Positions 12,205-15,733 of a stretch of 15,733 bases of DNA are shown in pieces. The notes beneath the pieces were generated by a model, which worked only from the letters and a program-made list of their open reading frames with translations, was not told the origin of the DNA and did no database searches. Made by a program: the position numbers and the translations under genes. The DNA lies in the NCBI GenBank assembly GCA_964374095.1, contig CAYJXJ010000107.1:1-15733 (forward strand). The letters run 5' to 3'. This DNA is from CAYJXJ01 sp964374095 (GTDB lineage: Bacteria > Elusimicrobiota > Elusimicrobia > UBA1565 > UBA9628). Positions within the stretch are counted from its first letter, which is position 1; the number at the start of each line of letters is the position of its first letter.

Positions 12205-13221
12205 ATGTCCGCGACCCCCCTGCTCTCGGTCCGCAACCTCAAGCGGCACTTTTCGACTCGCAAAGGAATGTTCGGCGCGGAGTCCATCGTGAAGGCCGTC
12301 GACGGGGTCTCCTTCGACGTCCTGCCGCAGGAGAGCTTCGCGGTCGTCGGAGAATCGGGCTGCGGAAAAACGACCTTGGGACGGCTGATTTTGGCGCTGG
12401 ACCGGCCGACCGAAGGCGCGGTCTCATACAACGGGGAAGATCTTCATGCCATCCCAAGCAAGCGCCTGAGGTCCCTGCGCCGGGAGATCCAAGTGATTTT
12501 TCAGGACCCCTACTCCAGTCTCAACCCCAGAATGACCGTTCAAGAGATCATCTGCGAGCCCTTCACCATCCACGGGCTTTACCCGGGCCCGGCCGAGCGC
12601 CGCAAGCGCCTCGAGCATCTTCTCGAGGTCGTGGGTCTGGCGTGGAGCCATCGCAGCCGGCACCCCCACGAGTTCTCCGGCGGGCAGCGGCAGCGCATCG
12701 GCATCGCCCGGGCCCTGGCCCTGGACCCCACGCTCATCATCGCCGACGAGCCGGTCTCGGCCCTGGACGTCTCCATCCAGGCCCAGATCCTCAACCTCAT
12801 GAAGGACCTCCAGCGCGACCTCAAGCTGACCTATCTCTTCATCTCCCACGATTTTTCCGTGGTCCGGCATTTGTGCAATAGGATCGCGGTGATGTATTTA
12901 GGCCGGATTGTTGAATTGGCCCAGTCCGAAGATTTATTCAACAATCCCCAACATCCCTACACCGAGGCTCTCTTGTCCGCCGTGCCGATCCCCGACCCTT
13001 CTATTGAGAAGCGCCGGAAGCGGGTGCTCCTGACCGGCGATGTCCCCAGCCCGCTTTCGCCGCCGCCGGGCTGCCATTTTCACCCGCGCTGCCGCTACGT
13101 CGTCGAGGCCTGCAAGACCTCGCCCCCGCCGCTCGCAGAGGCGGGGCCGGGCCACTGGGCGGCTTGTCCCGTCCAACCATTCAGCCAGAAGCGCAGCCAT
13201 GCCGCTCTCGTGGAGATATGA
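12205..13221 (+). CDS. dppF: Oligopeptide/dipeptide ABC transporter ATP-binding protein, DppF/OppF type
   Basis: This 338-residue protein is the second ATPase of a family 5-linked peptide importer; with DppD it forms the ATPase heterodimer. Walker A is GESGCGKT (49-56), Q100 lies in VIFQDPYSSLNPR, the signature is FSGGQRQR (157-164), Walker B is LIIADEP (D181/E182), and H215 is in FISHDFSVV. The end carries HPYTEALLSAVP and a cysteine-containing HPRC-YVVEAC tail typical of OppF/DppF. SGCGKT and DPYSSLNPR are the usual marks that separate the F from the D subunit. Normally dppF directly follows dppD; here 3.4 kb of unrelated sequence lies between them and dppF appears to have its own promoter. 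The OPT gene starts 1 nt after its stop. Confidence 0.93.
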   Translation: MSATPLLSVRNLKRHFSTRKGMFGAESIVKAVDGVSFDVLPQESFAVVGESGCGKTTLGRLILALDRPTEGAVSYNGEDLHAIPSKRLRSLRREIQVIFQDPYSSLNPRMTVQEIICEPFTIHGLYPGPAERRKRLEHLLEVVGLAWSHRSRHPHEFSGGQRQRIGIARALALDPTLIIADEPVSALDVSIQAQILNLMKDLQRDLKLTYLFISHDFSVVRHLCNRIAVMYLGRIVELAQSEDLFNNPQHPYTEALLSAVPIPDPSIEKRRKRVLLTGDVPSPLSPPPGCHFHPRCRYVVEACKTSPPPLAEAGPGHWAACPVQPFSQKRSHAALVEI

Positions 13222-13222
13222 G

Positions 13223-15109
13223 ATGAAAACCGGCCCAAGCGATACCCAACCGCCGCCTCCCAAGGGCTTCACCCCTTACATCCCGGCGGATCAGACCCCG
13301 CCGGAGTTGACGCTTCGATCCATCGTGCTCGGCTTGCTGATCGCCGTGGTTTTCGGCGCCGGCAACGCCTACCTGGGGCTCAAGGTTGGGATGACGATCT
13401 CGGCTTCCATCCCCGCGGCCGTCATCTCCATGGCCGTGCTGCGCGCGCTCTCCAAGAAGACCTCGATTTTAGAGAACAACATCGTCCAGACCGTCGGCTC
13501 CTCGGGAGAGTCGCTGGCCGCGGGCGTCATCTTCACGATCCCCGCGCTCTTCTTCCTCGGCTCTCATCCCTCCTCGCTCATGATCTTCTGGATCTCCTGC
13601 CTGGGGGGGCTGCTCGGGGTGCTGTTCATGATCCCGCTGCGGCGCTACTTGATCGTTCAGGAGCACGAGACCCTGCCCTTCCCCGAGGGCAAGGCCTGCG
13701 CGGAGATCCTCATCGCGGGCGAGCAGGGGGGGACCAAGGCCCGTCTCGTGGTGGCGGGGGGGCTCGCCGGGGCGGCCTACAAGTTCCTCATGAGCGCGGG
13801 CCACGCCTGGGTGGACGTGCCCAGCATGACCCTCGGCCGCCTGCAGGGCACGGTGGCTTCGCTTGAGGCCGCGCCGTCCTTGCTGGGCGTGGGCTTCATC
13901 ATCGGCCCCCGCATCGCGGCCTACATGCTCTCCGGCGCGGCCCTGGGGTGGTGGGTGCTGATCCCGCTCATCAAGCTCTTCGGGGCCGGCATGGCCGCCC
14001 CGATCTTTCCCGCAAGCATGCCGATCAGCGAGATGGCGCCGCAGAAGGTCTGGTCCTTCTACATCCGCTACATCGGCGCCGGGGCCGTGGCCACCGGGGG
14101 CTTGGTCGGCCTGCTCAAGGCCGCGCCGATCGTGCTGCGCTCGCTCAGGCTGGGCCTGCGCGAAGCTCTGGGAGGCGCGGCGGCGCGGGCCGGGGTGCTG
14201 CGGACCGACGATGACATTCCCATGAGTTGGGTGCTATGGGGCTCGGCCGCGATCGTACTCGCCCTCTGGCTCACGCCGGGGATGAACCTGAACCTCCTGT
14301 CCGTCGGGGTGATCATCTTCGCGGGCTTTTTCTTCGTGACCGTGGCCTCCCTCTCCGTGGGCCTGGTCGGCTCCTCCTCCAATCCCGTCTCCGGGATGAC
14401 CATCACCACGCTTCTGGTGACCTGCCTGCTCTTCGTCTGGTGCGGCTGGACCAGCCAGGCCCACATGCTCGCGGCCATGATGGTCGGGGCGGTGGTCTGC
14501 ATCGCCATTTGCATGGCCGGCGACGCCTCCCAAGACCTCAAGACCGGCTATCTGGTCGGCGCCACGCCGCGGCTCCAGCAAATCTCCGAGGTCCTCGGCG
14601 TGCTGGTGCCGGCTACGGTCATGGGGGGGACCTTGTTCCTGCTCGACAAGGCCTATGGCCTGGGCTCCGACAGGCTCTCCGCGCCCCAAGCGACGCTCAT
14701 GTCCTTGGTAGTGAAGGGCGTGCTCGGCGGCAACCTGCCGTGGCTGCTCGTCATCACGGGCATGGTGATCGGGGGCTGCGTCGAGCTCCTGGGGATCGGC
14801 TGCCTGCCCTTCGCCATCGGGCTCTATCTGCCGGTCTCCCTCAGCACGCCGATCATGGCCGGGGGCCTCGTGATGTGGGGCGTTGAGAAGCTCGCCGGCT
14901 CCCGGTCCGCGGCGGCCAACGAGCGCGGCGTCCTGGTCGCCTCGGGCCTGGTCGCGGGCGACGCCCTGATGGGTGTCGTGATCGCCCTCTTGGTCGTCAT
15001 GGGCCTGGTCAACATCGAAGCCCCGCCGTGGGGGGGATCGGCCGCCGCGATGACGGCCTTCCTCGCGACCGCCTTCGGGCTCGGCTGGCTGAGCCTCGGC
15101 AAGAAGTGA
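13223..15109 (+). CDS. OPT-family oligopeptide transporter
   Basis: This is a 628-residue polytopic membrane protein with about 14 or more hydrophobic segments. Family marks are ELTLRSIVLGLLIAVVFGA, NAYLGLKVGMTISASIPAAV, NIVQTVGSSGESLAAGVIFT near the N-terminus, and NPVSGMTI, GDASQDLKTGYLVGATPR and LPFAIGLYLPVSLS later, as in bacterial OPT proteins (Pfam OPT). These are proton-coupled carriers of oligopeptides or metal-chelate compounds such as siderophores. ATG 13223 is chosen because GGAG (13212-13215) lies 7 nt upstream and the protein then begins with a short cytoplasmic tail (KGFTPYIPADQTPPELTLRS). The frame is open further upstream but runs over dppF. Its TGA overlaps the GTG of the next gene, so it is co-translated with a peptide-binding protein, which supports peptides as substrate. 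Confidence 0.92.
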   Translation: MKTGPSDTQPPPPKGFTPYIPADQTPPELTLRSIVLGLLIAVVFGAGNAYLGLKVGMTISASIPAAVISMAVLRALSKKTSILENNIVQTVGSSGESLAAGVIFTIPALFFLGSHPSSLMIFWISCLGGLLGVLFMIPLRRYLIVQEHETLPFPEGKACAEILIAGEQGGTKARLVVAGGLAGAAYKFLMSAGHAWVDVPSMTLGRLQGTVASLEAAPSLLGVGFIIGPRIAAYMLSGAALGWWVLIPLIKLFGAGMAAPIFPASMPISEMAPQKVWSFYIRYIGAGAVATGGLVGLLKAAPIVLRSLRLGLREALGGAAARAGVLRTDDDIPMSWVLWGSAAIVLALWLTPGMNLNLLSVGVIIFAGFFFVTVASLSVGLVGSSSNPVSGMTITTLLVTCLLFVWCGWTSQAHMLAAMMVGAVVCIAICMAGDASQDLKTGYLVGATPRLQQISEVLGVLVPATVMGGTLFLLDKAYGLGSDRLSAPQATLMSLVVKGVLGGNLPWLLVITGMVIGGCVELLGIGCLPFAIGLYLPVSLSTPIMAGGLVMWGVEKLAGSRSAAANERGVLVASGLVAGDALMGVVIALLVVMGLVNIEAPPWGGSAAAMTAFLATAFGLGWLSLGKK

Positions 15110-15733
15110 ACTCTACGCCCCTACGGTTGCTGGCCGTCCTGCTCGCCGCGGCTTGGCCCGCCCGGGCCCAGACTCCCCCCAAGAACCCCGACACCCTCGT
15201 CTACGCCATCATCGGAGACATCGACAGCCTCGACCCGGCCTGGCAGTACGACGGGATCAGCCACGAGATCCAGTACCAACTCTACGAGACCCTGATCTTC
15301 TTCGACGGCGCCTCCACCGAGAAGTTCGTCCCCATGCTCGCGACGGTGGTGCCGAGCCGCGCCAATAAGCTGATCTCGGCCGACGGCCTGACCTACTCCT
15401 TCCCGCTGCGCCAGAACGTCCGCTTCCATGACGGCTCGGTCATGACTCCGGAGGATGTCCGCTACTCGATCCTGCGCTTCATGCTGACCGATCGCGCCAG
15501 CGGGCCGTCGGTGTTGCTGCTTGAGCCGATGCTTGGGCGGCAAACGATCATCGGCGAAAGCGGAAAGGCCGTAGCCTCGACCTTTGACGAGGCAACGAAG
15601 GCCGTGAGCCTCGAAGGGGGAGCCCTTGTCCTTCGTCTCAAACAGCCCTCCTCAGCCTTGCTGCCGGTGCTCGCCGCCTTCTGCCCTGTCGACTCCAAGC
15701 CGTGGGCTATCTCCCACGGCGTCTGGGACGGCC
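15106..15733 (+). CDS. Peptide ABC transporter substrate-binding protein, family 5 (DppA/OppA type), 3'-truncated by the window edge
   Basis: The frame opens at GTG 15106, which overlaps the OPT stop (GTGA), and stays open for 209 codons to the window end. A signal peptide (RLLAVLLAAAWPARA, cleavage before QTPP) is followed by TLVYAIIGDIDSLDPAWQYD, YQLYETLIFFDG, and DGLTYSFPLRQNVRFHDGS then MTPEDVRYSILR. This order (LDPA, YExL, F-LR--V-FHDG, T--DV-YS--R) is the SBP_bac_5 signature. The family has about 500-600 residues, so roughly the first third is present. It should deliver peptides in the periplasm to the importer powered by DppD and DppF. The permease genes are not in the window and may follow. 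Substrate is inferred from the family. Confidence 0.9.
   Translation, partial: MNSTPLRLLAVLLAAAWPARAQTPPKNPDTLVYAIIGDIDSLDPAWQYDGISHEIQYQLYETLIFFDGASTEKFVPMLATVVPSRANKLISADGLTYSFPLRQNVRFHDGSVMTPEDVRYSILRFMLTDRASGPSVLLLEPMLGRQTIIGESGKAVASTFDEATKAVSLEGGALVLRLKQPSSALLPVLAAFCPVDSKPWAISHGVWDG

Noticed and set aside
11775..12431. Long minus-strand open frames across the kinase-dppF gap and the dppF 5' end (including an 89-codon frame at 11807-12076)
   Set aside because: They run through the inverted repeats and antisense to the Walker A region of dppF, and the translations have no protein-like pattern. Their openness follows from base composition.

Overview
The window is GC-rich, densely packed bacterial DNA with Gram-negative-style signal peptides and short gene overlaps of the ATGA/GTGA type. 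The gene content (propionyl-CoA carboxylase beta subunit, a TPR/Ser-Thr kinase, an OPT transporter, many secreted proteins of unknown function) suits an environmental bacterium of a deep lineage such as Elusimicrobiota, Acidobacteriota or Myxococcota. No marker gene here decides between them, so the taxonomy is a guess.

Layout. (1) 1-1626, plus strand: the 3' part of an acyl-CoA carboxylase carboxyltransferase gene, then an OmpR/PhoB-type response regulator. (2) 1627-2066: a gap with a possible remnant of a membrane protein after the regulator, a perfect 20-bp palindrome (CTGT-N8-ACAG), a good sigma70-like promoter and a 44-codon ORF encoding little more than a signal peptide. (3) 7551 down to 2067, minus strand: a five-gene operon in which every gene overlaps the next: DUF2891 protein, membrane-anchored GHL10-like TIM-barrel protein, small secreted protein, secreted M28/glutaminyl-cyclase-like enzyme, and a membrane spermidine-synthase-like protein. 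(4) 7578-15733, plus strand: a peptide-uptake cluster: a stand-alone Lrp/AsnC ligand-binding (RAM) protein, DppD-type ATPase, DppF-type ATPase, OPT-family transporter and a family 5 peptide-binding protein cut by the window end. No permease genes (dppB/dppC) are present.

The dppD and dppF genes are separated by about 3.4 kb that looks like an insertion. It holds a divergent pair (a secreted protein on the minus strand and a signal peptide-TPR-membrane-kinase protein on the plus strand), then a roughly 500-bp non-coding element. That element is the most novel item. It has terminal inverted repeats, a 9-bp direct repeat on both flanks, and two inverted copies of an internal module whose hairpins keep their pairing although their sequences differ. 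It looks like an undescribed MITE or foldback element.

Four plus-strand genes have -10-like hexamers close to their start codons. For three of them (943, 7578, 12205) transcripts would be nearly leaderless. The divergent starts at 7551/7578 share a 13-bp palindrome that offers a -10 on both strands. I saw no tRNA, rRNA, CRISPR array or convincing intrinsic terminator.
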